64,000 nucleotides of DNA, taken from the NCBI GenBank assembly GCA_964017195.1, contig OZ024896.1:5657487-5721486 (forward strand), written 5' to 3'. The stretch comes from Siderastrea radians. Taxonomy: Eukaryota; Cnidaria; Anthozoa; Scleractinia; Rhizangiidae. This document shows positions 46,357 through 57,192 of this stretch, one piece after another. Made by a program: the position numbers and the translations under genes. Positions within the stretch are counted from its first letter, which is position 1. Each line of letters begins with the position of its first letter. A model generated the notes under the pieces. It saw nothing but the letters and a program-made list of their open reading frames with translations. It was not told the DNA's origin and did not search any database.

Positions 46357-49300
46357 CCATCCATTCATCCATCTATCTATTCATTCATTCATATTCATTC
46401 ATTCGTTTGTTTGTTTGTTCGTTTGCCCGTCTGTCTGTGTGTCCGTTCACTCGTTCATTCATTCATTCATTCATTCAATGATGTTTAATGAAGATTTGTT
46501 GTTGTTGTTCTCCACAGACCACAGCAATGTCTTCTTGTGGAAATTTTGCCATCATTGGCGATGCACATGGACATGTTGATATGTTTAACATCCAGTCGGG
46601 GATTCACAGGGGATACCTGGGGACACCAAAAGCCCACAGTGGACATGTTAGGGGAGTGGCTATTGATGGCCTTAATCAGCAAGTCATTACTGCAGGTGCT
46701 GATTGTAAACTAAAGGTACATGAACACTGCTCTTTGATCAAAATAGGAACTTGTGATTTAACATGACTTTTTGTGTAGTGGGAAACAGGGCACAGGGTTG
46801 GGGGGGGAATCTGGAAGAAAAGGGGATGGGAGGTGCACAGGGAAGGAGGATCCCACAGGTGGTGGAAGGCAGTAGAAACAGGCTGGAAAAAACTACACAA
46901 CATTGTGTAATATTTTGTGATTGAAAAAGGGCAAAAACGGTGGGAGTAAACAAAAATGGTGCAGGAACCAGCCGAGGATTAACCCTTTAAGCCCTGATAT
47001 AAAAATGTGTATTCTCCTTACTGTTCGCCGTACATTCCTCATGGAACTAATTTTAAGGAGAATTTTTTTCTAACTATCAAGACGATTCATCCTTAGTGAT
47101 CACTTCCTTTATTCTCATCACTTGAATGTTTGAACAAGTAGCGATAGTGTAAAGGGCAATTTCATTGTCATCACTGTTAGGGTTTAAAGGTTTAAAGGGT
47201 ATAAGAAGCAGAAAGTTTGGACCTCCTCCTCTCTCCCACACAAAGGAGGGCAGCAGGGTAGGAACTTAAGGGTGAAGGCAGGGGGAGATTTAGGGGGAGG
47301 GCCAAGGGGGCCGCAGCCCCCCTTTTTTCTTGTATCTTAAAAACGTTTTGTATTAACTGACCGTCTTTTGAGTGGTATTGTGCAATCAGTTCAAATACAC
47401 TGTTGCTGCTTTTCTGTATTCGCAAGGACATATCTTTGGATTATGATGCAATTATATTGATGACTATGCCAAACGTAACCAGAGAGGGATGACATTCATC
47501 AATCCCTGCAGTGGTTTATTTCTAGTTATCCTCGTAGGATGTATGAATGCAATGGGATGACTCTGTAAATAGTTCGCCTACCACTACCGTTAAGATTTCA
47601 GAAAATCCTCTTAAAGTCTGTCTTCCAAAGCCTGAACTTTTGGTCAGAAATGCTCTCAGAATGCTGTAAGCAGCATCTCCACAAACGTGAATGATTTCTT
47701 TTTTTTGGGGGGGGGGGAGGGGAGCACTCTCGCCACAATTTCTTTGGCCCCTTCTTTCTGAATTTCCTGGATCTGCCCCTGGAAGGGGAAGCTGAGAGAA
47801 GAGACGAAACCTGGATGGAGTGTCATTTGTGAGACTGGGAACAAGGAAGAAGAAGGAATTAAAAATATTTTGAAACATTGAGTAATAATTATTTTGCAGC
47901 AGCAAAAACATAAGTGGGTCAGCTGCACGTAAATGAGTGGGAACTGGGGGTCTAAAGAGTTAGAATTTGGGAAGTTCAGACCAGTCCCACTACATGGGAA
48001 ATTTAGGAAACCTCGCATTTTTTGTTTTCTCTTGAGGTGTAAACCTGGCTCAGTCATGTGATTTAACGTGCTTCTTTTGTTGCAGTTTTGGAATTTTAAA
48101 GCTCGAAAACTGCTTCACACATTGCCATTTGAAGCTCCCATTACACAGATTTTGTTACACAGAGAAAGGTGCGCAATATTATCATCTTTCAAAAATCAAT
48201 TTTCTCCTCTCTCTATTTTAATTAATCCATTGGTCTTGCATTACTGCTTCTTGATGAATCAATTATTTCACATTGTCTTCTCTTTGTTGTGTTTTGCAGT
48301 TCCTTACTAGCTGTTTGTTTAGATGATTTTGAAATCCATGTTGTAGACATCGATATGAGAAGAGTTGTTAGAATATTCACAGGTCATACAAGTAGAGTCA
48401 CAGACATGGTGAGTGCAGTAGCCTTCCTTGACTTGTACTGTATTATTTGCTCCCTTCTTCCTTTCAGTCAAGCTTCATGCTTCCACTTCAACTTTGCCAT
48501 GTACATGTAGCCTAAATTTATTGTTTCACTGTCTGAATAATGGCAGGCAGTTATCGTCAGCTTTATCAGCCACAGAGAGTTTTCTCCTTTAAACTCATTC
48601 CACCAATCTACAAATAAAATTAAGCGCTGGCAGGACTTTTCAGTAGAACGTTAATGGTGTGATCCACTGTTCTCCTTCAGGCCTTCAGTCCAGATTCCCG
48701 ATGGTTGATATCAGCATCAATGGACTCAAGTGTGAGGACCTGGGATCTACCAGCTGCCAGGTAATGCATGGTGGGCATGCGCATCAGCCAGATGATATTA
48801 AAATAGCGCTGTGCTGCCCTACATTGTTTACATGTTGCATTTAAAAATTCACCCAAGAAAGAATCAGTTACGATTGAATGATAACTAGAAAAAACAGTTG
48901 TCGCAGGAAGTTTACCAAAAAGGGCTGGACACTTTCTTCAAACAATGCATTCAAAAGTTGCGGTTTTTATGCAGCCATACAGACGTCTGTTAACGTAACT
49001 TTTCTCAGTAGAAAATATCTCGTTCAATATTCATCGAATTCTCTTCTTAACTGATGCAGTTAACAAGTGGCACAGTCACTAACAGTTAATCCCATCTTTA
49101 AGTTTGCTAGACTGCATTTACATTTTCGATAAATTTATGTCGATCAGGAGTTCAAAAAACGCCAACGTAAAACGTTAAACTATAAATGGGGTCTTGGTGA
49201 TTCTTAAAATTCTGTTACGTAATACAGTTACATGTCATTCCTTGAAAAGCTACAGTAAAGTATATGAAAAGTGTCATTGGCATTAATCCAACTATTTAGT

Positions 49301-52300
49301 TGCATCAGTCTAACAGTGATTTTGTTTTTCAGACTTATAGACTGTTTTCTAGTTGAGTCGCCAGTCACCAGTCTTGCCATGTCTCCTGTAGCCGACTTCC
49401 TCGTCACCACACATGTGGATGATCTTGGTGTGTATTTATGGTGAGTACAGAGCTTCAACCAATCACTTTCACTTTTATTGTGTGCACCCTGGTTTTGCAT
49501 TTTCCAAGCTGCTCAGTGATTGGTTCCCAGTTCTCGACCAATCAATCGGAGCGGAGATCTTGCTGGCCCAGCCAAACAGCTTCCAGTACAGCAAACAATA
49601 ACGACTTGACCTGCGCCAATTTTTTCTGTGCTTACCACCGGTTAATGAGTTCAAGTTGTTGTTGTTTGTTGATTACGCTTTTTTCTGCTTTAAAAATACC
49701 GCATGCAAATTTTTGTGCTTCTTTTTTTCAACTTAGCTGAAAGTCGCTCAAGCATTCTACGTTTACGCAAGAAATTTGTGCATCGTCTCTTATTTTGTAT
49801 ACACGCGTACACTGTGTACAGCCATGCTGTAAATTGACGTTGTTCGCACATAAAAAATACTCCCCAGTGGAAATGCACTTTTACACTTTTGTCCATTCGG
49901 CAGTGTATACAGATAACAATGTAGGTTCAGCGCAAATTTAGGAACAAGATTTCAGCTTTATTTTACATCGGCCTGTATCAATGGTAGGTCTGCGGCACCT
50001 GAGAAAATTAAGAAGATGGACCAACTAGTACGACCTTGAAAAGAAATTATCTGCCGTAATATCACCGCAGTAGTTTTGCCGCTCGAGAGAATCTAATAAA
50101 ATTACAAGTGGACGAAAGATTACGAAATTTCTTGAAACTTCATGGCCTTGTTCGTCTTATTAATTTACAGGTCCAACAAAACACTGTATGATGACGTATC
50201 ATTAGTTCCACTTCCAGCAGACTATCAACCAACAGTCGAGCAACTCCCCGGTACAGGAACTGGGGCAATCGAAGGTGAGATGAGGGACTAATTGTGCGTG
50301 TAACATGACGTATATTTCGAATCAGTAGCCAAAGATTTTAAATTCTCCAGCATTGTCAAAGTGACCAACGGCGCTAAACGCGGACTTAAAAAAAAAAAAT
50401 AGCAGCCATTTCTGACAGATCTTAAGTTCCAAAAACATGACATTCAAAAGATTTCCTAAAAGATAAGTTTTGACGAAAGTTTTGAATTCAGTTGTTTAAT
50501 CTTAGTGCCTAGACTCTGGTAACGATTTTTTGTTTTACGGTGACTTGAGGAAGAACAATAGTTTGTTGTTTAGCCTATAGCTATGATAAGGCCTGGCCAG
50601 TGTTTTCTAAGCGCCGGTTTAACGCGCTCAAGCAATTTTATACATCATTACTGACTTGTGTCTACATGTAATTCGTGAACGATGTTTCTGATGCCTTTTA
50701 GAGTTTGAAGACGAAATGGAGACAGAAGCTACAAAGGAGGGAGATAAACCCTCGGCTGTGAATAACACAACAGGTTTCAAGAGCCCTGATCAACTGTCTG
50801 ATGAGCTGGTAACGTTGTCTCTTCTCCCTCAATCAAGATGGCGGCATCTCACCAGTTTGGAGCTAATAAAGGCAAGTCTACTATATAACCTCCTTTTCCT
50901 TCCTCTTCTTCAGGTCTAGTCCACAAGAATGCGTTTTTGTTTTGAAAGGGATACTTTTTAATAGGTTTTTGTTCTAAGCTAAATCGATCAAAAAGACTTA
51001 TGAATTTAAGAACCTTTCAAAAGTGGTTTCAAAAGTAGGGGCTCTGGAAATACAACGTTTCAAAAACCAAGTTTGTAAACGGGTAGAAACAGAGACTTTT
51101 GAACTCATCATTTTAGTGTGAACGATACGCAAAAGCTATCGATATACGAAAACAGTTTTTTGTGAGAAGTATTTTCCTACATTTTTGGCCAAATGACGCT
51201 TTTAAGTGGCCTGGCCTTGGTACGGTCTTAACGAGGTATCTTCTGTTCATCAGTCTCTTTCAGAACCCACATTTCCGGCTTATCCCTATTCCATAAGCGT
51301 CATAGAATTGATCTCTGATCCACGCGAATTGCACAGCCCGATAATCGATCATGATTCCTAAGAAAAACAAAACCCAACCCGCGGCTTATGTCCCAGATTC
51401 TTAATCTTTTAAAGTTTGATACAGTTCGTATGTAAGACACAAGCGTTGTACTAAGATAATTGCGGTTTCATTTACAGAAAAGAAACAAACCTAAAGAGCC
51501 GCCCCAGGCGCCCAAAGCTGCTCCGTTTTTTCTGCCCACCACTCAAGAATTGGTTCCCAAATTCCTTCCAACCGAAGACGATCAACTGGATGAAACGGTG
51601 AGGTTTGTTAGTGAATAAGCTTCTTAATTCCCCGTCTACAATTTGCCACATTTTTGTATTCTAAAGCCCCGATCTCCATTTGGACAGGACCTGCATGTAC
51701 TGGTTTAACTTGCGTTCAATTTGAGAAACTCAATTTCGTCGTTTAGTCTTCAAAGTTCTTCTCAGTATAGTTATAGTTTGGTTTTGACGCCAAACCTTGC
51801 GAATCCACTTAGCCAGCTATCGTAAATCTGTGATGGCAATTCCTAACTAGCGGTGACGCGCGACCTCGTATGACTTGGGCTTCGCGCCTCTACACATTTT
51901 GGAAAAAGAAAAAACTGGAAGGAACACAAAACAGTCAGACGAACGAGTCCTCCGGAATTCACAAGTTTTACTAATGTATTAGACTAGAACTGAAAAGAAC
52001 CTTGTTATAAAGGGAAAGAAGTTTGTGTCCACGAAGGGTAAGTCACACCGATCCCGTCCCGGGGACAGTTTGTACTAGCTTTTGTTACACGCTTTCACAG
52101 GAAGGAAAGTCCAAGATTCTGAACATGAAACAGCTTCAGCCAGACTCGGAATTTCAAAGGCTTTTGAGGGAAACCGCGAACACAGAAAACTGTGAGTACA
52201 AAGTTTGTTGCAATGAAATGGAGTGTTCATTTTCAATAACTTTCGTGACCGCCTTTTCACTCAGGGCTAACAAACAACTTTTTCGTTCTAAATCCTATTT

Positions 52301-53300
52301 TCTTTTAAGTATCCTCTTTTGATAAGATGGATGTATGGAATGTCTTCATGGACTTAAGTGATAACCTTCGAAGTGTTTTAAGTATCCCCGTTTGATGAGA
52401 TGGGTGCATGGAAGCCCTTCGGGGACTTCGTGATAACGTTCAAAACGTTCGTGCTAATGCGTATTGGACAGTTATATAACCATGCTTTCATCATTTCATT
52501 ATTTTTGCAGATGATCCTGTCCTAGAGTTACTCAAATCCACGGGTCCGTCATCAATTGATGCTGAAATTCGCTGTCTCGGTCCCTCAGCTGGAGGAGATA
52601 TCAGACTTCTTAAACTATTCATGCTATTTATTGAACATCAGATAGGAACGCGGAGAGATTTCGAGCTAACAGAGGCCTTCTTGGCGCTCTTTCTTAAGGT
52701 AATGTCGGATATACATCTTCGCCCTTTGTTTGCAATTGAATACCCTGCCTAGTATAGTCTCTCCTTATCACATCGGTACACTGTCAAGTTAACAGTTAAC
52801 GAGCATTGCTTAACTCGAGTTATAGGTGGAAAAACAGACAGACAGACAGACAGACAGACAGACGGACAGACAGACAGACAGACGGACGGACGGACGGACG
52901 GACGGACAGACAGACTTCAACTACCACAAATCGACACCAGCCCTTATAACTGATATTAAGGATACCTTTTTAATTGGCCGTGTTCCGAAAATGAAAATGT
53001 TCAAATTCGATAGTTTCGAGATGTAACATCTGTCACCCTGGATATTACCCTTTCCAAATAACAATCCCCGAAACGCTGATTTGAACTGAAATACCTATTA
53101 GCTTTAGCTACAGCCTGATGAACTGGGAATGCTTTGTTTTATTACTGTAGCTCCATGGCCCTGTGATAGCAGAGCATCCTGAACTGACTGCGTTAGCACG
53201 ACGCTTGCAACAAGAACATTCCGCAACCTGGTCCAACATTCAAGACCTGTTGAATCAGTGTTCATGTCTCGTCAGCTACTTCAAGAGTGCAGTGATATGA
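39079..53300 (+). CDS. WDR36: WDR36 / UTP21, small-subunit processome protein
   Basis: Twenty-three exons: 39079-39264, 39380-39407, 39551-39651, 41315-41429, 41728-41860, 42362-42416, 42550-42682, 43028-43203, 43818-43938, 44554-44619, 44718-44798, 45660-45802, 46518-46715, 48086-48168, 48300-48408, 48681-48760, 49333-49440, 50171-50274, 50702-50871, 51478-51597, 52101-52191, 52511-52698 and 53151-53300. Every junction keeps frame and gives 912 residues (human ~900-950). Two tandem WD40 propellers are followed by the Utp21 domain. Family landmarks include [61 protein letters not shown] and [18 protein letters not shown]. The protein is part of the UTP-B module in nucleolar 18S rRNA processing. 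Exon 2 is only 28 nt, and intron 19 has a GC donor. A second Met at 39127 (AACATGG) is an alternative start. Confidence 0.96.
39702..40193. mobile_element. hAT-like non-autonomous element with an ORF-start fragment
   Basis: The 492-bp element in WDR36 intron 3 has matching ends TAGGCCTAGACACAAA and TTTGTGTCTAGGCCTA. It is flanked by a perfect 8-bp duplication ATTCATGC (39694-39701 and 40194-40201), typical of hAT. The subterminal regions are full of AAATCCC/AATCTC reiterations. On the minus strand from about 39919 it preserves an ATG with [18 protein letters not shown], then [12 protein letters not shown], looking like the first exon of a host gene or of the parent transposase. Confidence 0.8.
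40385..40920. repeat. Repeat-like block between C-runs (WDR36 intron 3)
   Basis: Bounded by C-rich stretches (near 40440 and 40900). It contains sequence such as CATAACCATAGCAACCGA that has the look of a dispersed repeat. The 120-codon minus-strand ORF over it has no protein-like features. I see no second copy in the window. Confidence 0.3.
43429..43740. mobile_element. Dispersed repeat copy C (WDR36 intron 8)
   Basis: Shares long stretches with 10528-10800 (GACAAGAGTGTTTTAGTG, ACCACTCGTAAAGTTCAT) and with the 3' end of the longer copy at 10805-11313 (CCATATAATAAAAAGAA). The right half has an internal inverted repeat around ATATGAATTTTATTTT. Non-coding MITE-like copy. Confidence 0.65.
45032..45225. 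repeat. 97-bp tandem duplication, WDR36 intron 11
   Basis: Two adjacent copies (45032-45128 and 45129-45225) begin ACAGGTCACTGTGTTAC and end GGGGACACTGT, with only a few substitutions. Each unit also carries AACAGTGTC/GACACTGT complementary ends. Confidence 0.85.
46302..46482. repeat. (CATC)n/(CATT)n tetranucleotide tract, WDR36 intron 12
   Basis: Runs of CCAT, TCAT and related tetranucleotides, with GTTT and GTCT variants, end ~35 bp before the exon 13 acceptor. They produce an apparent open frame that is not a gene. Confidence 0.85.
47279..47781. mobile_element. ~500-bp inverted-repeat element, WDR36 intron 13
   Basis: The left end CAGGGGGAGATTTAGGGGG pairs with the right end TCCTGGATCTGCCCCTG. 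Both are flanked by GAAGG, a possible 5-bp duplication. The termini match those of the element at 55465-55643 (CAGGGGCGGATTCAGG), so they are one family. No transposase. Confidence 0.6.
50872..51477 (+). other. GC-AG intron (WDR36 intron 19)
   Basis: The exon ends ATAAAG and the intron begins GCAAGT rather than GTAAGT; it ends TTTACAG. Splicing here in phase 0 restores [14 protein letters not shown], matching the human WDR36 sequence across this junction. The rest of the donor is consensus, as usual for GC-AG introns. Confidence 0.85.
52834..52918. repeat. (CAGA)n/(CGGA)n microsatellite, WDR36 intron 22
   Basis: About 20 tetranucleotide units of CAGA and CGGA in alternating blocks. Confidence 0.9.
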
Positions 53301-54560
53301 CAGTAGTGTAATTAAACAACATTCTGCAAGTTCTTCTCTCTGTACTGTCACCAACAAATTGATTTAATCACACGACCTCCCACCTGGACTCCTTCGAGAC
53401 GGGAGAAAGCTCTGAACAAGGAATTGTACTCAGAGGAAAGTACGCTGAATGTCATCTTGTAGATTACTTCGCCCACCGAGCAACAAACAAAGAGAATTGG
53501 AATCTTTAATCAAAATGTTCTTTGTGATGATCGACAAGTCTGATAATTCGCTGAGCAAAGACAGTACTCATCGGAAACCAAAAAAAAGAGACTTGTGGAC
53601 TTTTTGAGTTGGTCTGACCCGGTACTTGGTGAAAACCACTACAACTGAGACATACATTTTATACCACATTAAATCACATGCGATGTCCACAACTTTTAAT
53701 TCCGTCTGATTCCTTGTCTAACTGGATAACATGTATGAAGGCGAATTTGTACAAGACAGCAAAGAAATGACATAACTAGCTCTCCAGCTTGTATTAAGTG
53801 GCTGTGACGAAGTCAGTTAACGAGCAATGACGTCACCATCACTTCGGATAGTATACAAAAGGTGACTAGTGATGATGTGACAACGACAACTGCAGAGCTG
53901 GAGATGACGTCACCTCCAACGGGAAGATGACTTCATTTCCACCTTTGTGGTAATGACGTCGCAAAGATGGCAAGCTGAGGCCAACTTGATTTTGATGTAA
54001 AAAAAGATATGGCTGCAGATGACCTCACTTCTTGGCTGTCTTGTGCAAATACCCGGCTACTTTTCCCAAATCAGCCGAGTTCCAAACAGAAACTTAACCA
54101 AAGCCTTAACGTATTTGTAATTACAAGTCTTGAAAATAGCTTGTAGTTGACGACAAAGGTAAAAGGCCAAGCTAAGTGTACGTAAAACGTAAGGCGTTTT
54201 ATGAAGGCAATGTGGAATTAAATAGCCAACAAAGCGATAAATAGGCGATCATAAATAGCTACCATTAAACTGATCAAATGGGGCTGCACGACACTTAATG
54301 ATCAATCACAGGACAGCTCAGTTAGATCGCATAACGGCCTGGACACGTGGTGTAACACTGCACGATATCTACACCCCTGAAATTGTTGCGAGAAAGATAA
54401 TTGAGGAGTGGACACTGACATGCTGTGATTTAACCGTATGCAATTTTGCAGGGTGTGTCAATTCTATACTAGTCCAAACACTTACGAACTAGTATTGCTC
54501 TGTAATTGCCGTTTAAAGCGTTTGTAGCCCCGAAAGTCAATAAATTCTTGTCAATCTACT
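53301..54560 (+). promoter_or_regulatory. WDR36 3' UTR with TGACGTC cluster and poly(A) signal
   Basis: AATAAA at 54539-54544 would close a ~1.25-kb 3' UTR. At 53825-53960 there are several TGACGTC(A) sequences within ~140 bp, the core of a CREB/ATF site, embedded in a loose GATGACGTCACC reiteration. They could be a small decayed repeat or a downstream enhancer; the sequence alone does not decide. Confidence 0.4.
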
Positions 54561-55464
54561 AGCGAGTTGGCTAGAGTGAAATATGAAACTCGGCGTCTCA
54601 ATTCAGTCTCTCCATGCAATTGTTCAATACAATAATTACAATATCGCAAACTTGGAAAATGTATAAATGCTTTACCGTCAAAACTATGCAACTGCCTCCT
54701 TGGTTTTATTTCGTTAACAAATTTAAATCAATAATTTCAATAAAACGGAGGTCAGCAATTAAGCTCTTAAACTAATGGTTTCTTAAACACATCCCCAGTA
54801 CTTTGTGAAAGTTACTGGACTTGAGACATTTCAGACAACTTAGGCTTATGCGCGATAGCCTCTTCAGTGTTTAAAACACTGGAATAAAACACTGGAAAAA
54901 ACACTGGAAATTCTGTCTCTTTTAACGATCGAGTTTCTGAGAGATCTCCTTCGTTTAATAGTCGTCACGCAGTAGTAAAGAGTGTTGCGTTACGACTCAA
55001 AAGAGAGTGGTATTAAAGAATTGGTTGTTCGTAGGTCACACAAAGTATTCTTTGATGATATTTGGAAATGTTTGTGAAGGAAAGTGATTATTGGAGTATG
55101 TATGAGTGTATATATCGATCGTATGAAAGCGTTTTTGAGCAAATTATGTAACGGATATGTACATATTTTTGAATTAAATAAAAGCGCACTAAATTGAAGC
55201 CATTTGTATAACCTATTTCTATAAACTGCGTAAAAGTATTTTCAAACGATAACTGCTTTGGAGCTGAAAACGTGAATTTGTCATGCTCGAACAACTGAAT
55301 TTAACAAAGCAAAACGTTTTTTACACGTACTACAAATTGACGAAAGATCATTAACAGATATAGGAAGCGTAAACATTAGCACCAATTGTATAACTTTCAA
55401 AGAAAAGAAAAAGAAAAAGAGTCCCTGTAGATCTCAAGGCTGACCCGAAGAATAGAAGTTAAAG
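54561..55464. other. Convergent intergenic region
   Basis: No coding signal recognised. A short ACACTGGAA reiteration lies near 54878-54910. Confidence 0.4.
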
Positions 55465-55643
55465 CAGGGGCGGATTCAGGGGGGTGGATTGGGTGGCTAG
55501 CCATCCCTCCCTTGGGGTCGTTTTAAGCTTAAAATTAAGGAAGGGAACAAAACTATCACTGAGGCGATTTTGTCTCGGATTGTTCCGATATCGTTCTGTC
55601 AGCCAACCCCCCTTCCCCTTCAAAAATCCTGGATCCGCCACTG
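55465..55643. mobile_element. 179-bp MITE
   Basis: The ends CAGGGGCGGATTCAGG and CCTGGATCCGCCACTG are imperfect inverted repeats. They belong to the family seen at 47279-47781. The flanks TAAAG and AAAAG resemble a 5-bp duplication with one mismatch. Confidence 0.6.
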
Positions 55644-56644
55644 AAAAGCCCGGGCTGTGCGGTATTAAGGAGGCTCGAAAGGGTTTCTAGCCGCGCGCGC
55701 GCGTAGCCTACACACGACATAGCAAGAATGTACGCGTCAGCTGAGTGAATCCAAATTTCTATTAATAAGTCGCGCGCGCAAAATACCGGAAGTTAAATGC
55801 TGCATAAAATCGCGCAAACCGGAAATAAAACTTGTACAAAACATTTGTTTTTATCTCGAAATTTTGCGCGGTGACCCATCCTGATTTTTTGCATGCATGT
55901 AACACTAAGTGTGGCAATCCAAACAGAAGCTTTTGGAAGAAAGTTATTCAGTGGAATTTCTTGTAATTCATAAAATGGCTTTTTCGATATAACTTAACTT
56001 CTACGGAATAGCTTTTTGCCATACCGTCAGAGAAATTAAAGAACTATGGGAGCTTTCTAAAAATGCAATTAAAAGGGTAGGTCACCGACTTAGTTTTTCG
56101 GATAATTGACGAAAACTGAAATTTGGGGCTTCTTTTTCTGGACTTTTAGGGTTATCATGGTAACGGCTATGACGTCACAAACAGCCTTGAAGTATTACCC
56201 GACAAAAGCGTTGTCAAGATATTTATAGTTTGCTCACATGCTCAACAATAGCTCCTTGTAATCTTTCCTCGTTTCAAAAGGTTTATAACATTTAAAAATC
56301 CTTTCGAGCCACCTTACGCGCCACAACGTAGGCGCCTAGAATCTGATTCTGACCACATGCTACTTCTGAGAGGCATAGACACTGGCTCTGTCTTTGGTTT
56401 TAATTCTTTCAACTAGAGACATAAGAAAGACGCTCTAAGACATTCCACGTTAGCTTAGGATGCATTGCCATAAAACTGCAGGGATCCGTCCTCATTTTAT
56501 TAGCTTGAGAACATTAAATTATCAATTATGAACGTTTTTTAAGCGACTTAATTTTGTCTTTATTTCCACATGCAAGTAAACCTTCTACTCAGACACTTTT
56601 GGTGTTGTGAATGGGAATTTTGCTTTTGCCAGCTGGAGAAAAGG
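55644..56644. other. Intergenic region, possible KDM4 3' end
   Basis: No gene seen. CG-rich alternating tracts (CGCGCGCGCG) occur at 55690-55710. Read on the minus strand, AATAAA signals are present at 56559-56564 and 56496-56501; either could end the KDM4 transcript. Confidence 0.35.
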
Positions 56645-56940
56645 TAGCCTGAGAAAACAGCCGACGTCTCGCGAGGTCGCCACTTGAGCCCTCGCAAAAC
56701 GACGTCTGAGTAACGAGCGCAGAAATTCCACACTGATAAAGCGTCACTACCCCCAGATCTAGTTCGTGCTTCTGATTGGTTGAAACGCGAGGGAATTTCG
56801 TCTCAACCAGTCAGAAGCACTACCTAGATCTGGGTAGTGACGCGTCATCAGTATGGAATATCTGCGCTCGTTACTCAGGCGTCTTTTTTGCGAGGGCTCA
56901 AGTGGCGACCTCGCGGAACGTCAGCTGTTTTTTCAGGCTA
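56645..56940. mobile_element. 296-bp palindromic MITE with 9-bp target duplication
   Basis: Nearly the whole element is one inverted repeat. The left arm begins TAGCCTGAGAAAACAGC, and the right arm is the complement of TAGCCTGAAAAAACAGC. It is flanked on both sides by the identical 9-mer GAGAAAAGG (56636-56644 and 56941-56949). A 9-bp duplication favours a Mutator-like family, although the interior has no coding capacity. If KDM4 is polyadenylated at 56559 the element is in its 3' UTR. Confidence 0.85.
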
Positions 56941-57192
56941 GAGAAAAGGCGGCGAACGGAAGAAAAGGTGGTGCGACGCAAGGGTTACGTGGATGTACGG
57001 GTTGTGTGATATAAAGGTAGCGTGACGTGTGTTATGTAGCGGTTGTATGACGTCAAGATAAATTGACGTAACAGTTGCGCGAAAATGGGGTTGCGTGAAG
57101 TAATCAGGTCACACTAATGCAGAGACCCAGGGTAGAAGGCTAACCGAGGAAATAAGGAAAAATTCCCATATACAAACAATTTACAATTACTG

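Noticed and set aside
47522..48057. 129- and 133-codon minus-strand frames
   Set aside because: They overlap a transposon end and a G-run in WDR36 intron 13 and share no protein-like features.
56776..57009. 77-codon plus-strand frame
   Set aside because: Most of it is the right arm of the 296-bp palindromic MITE.
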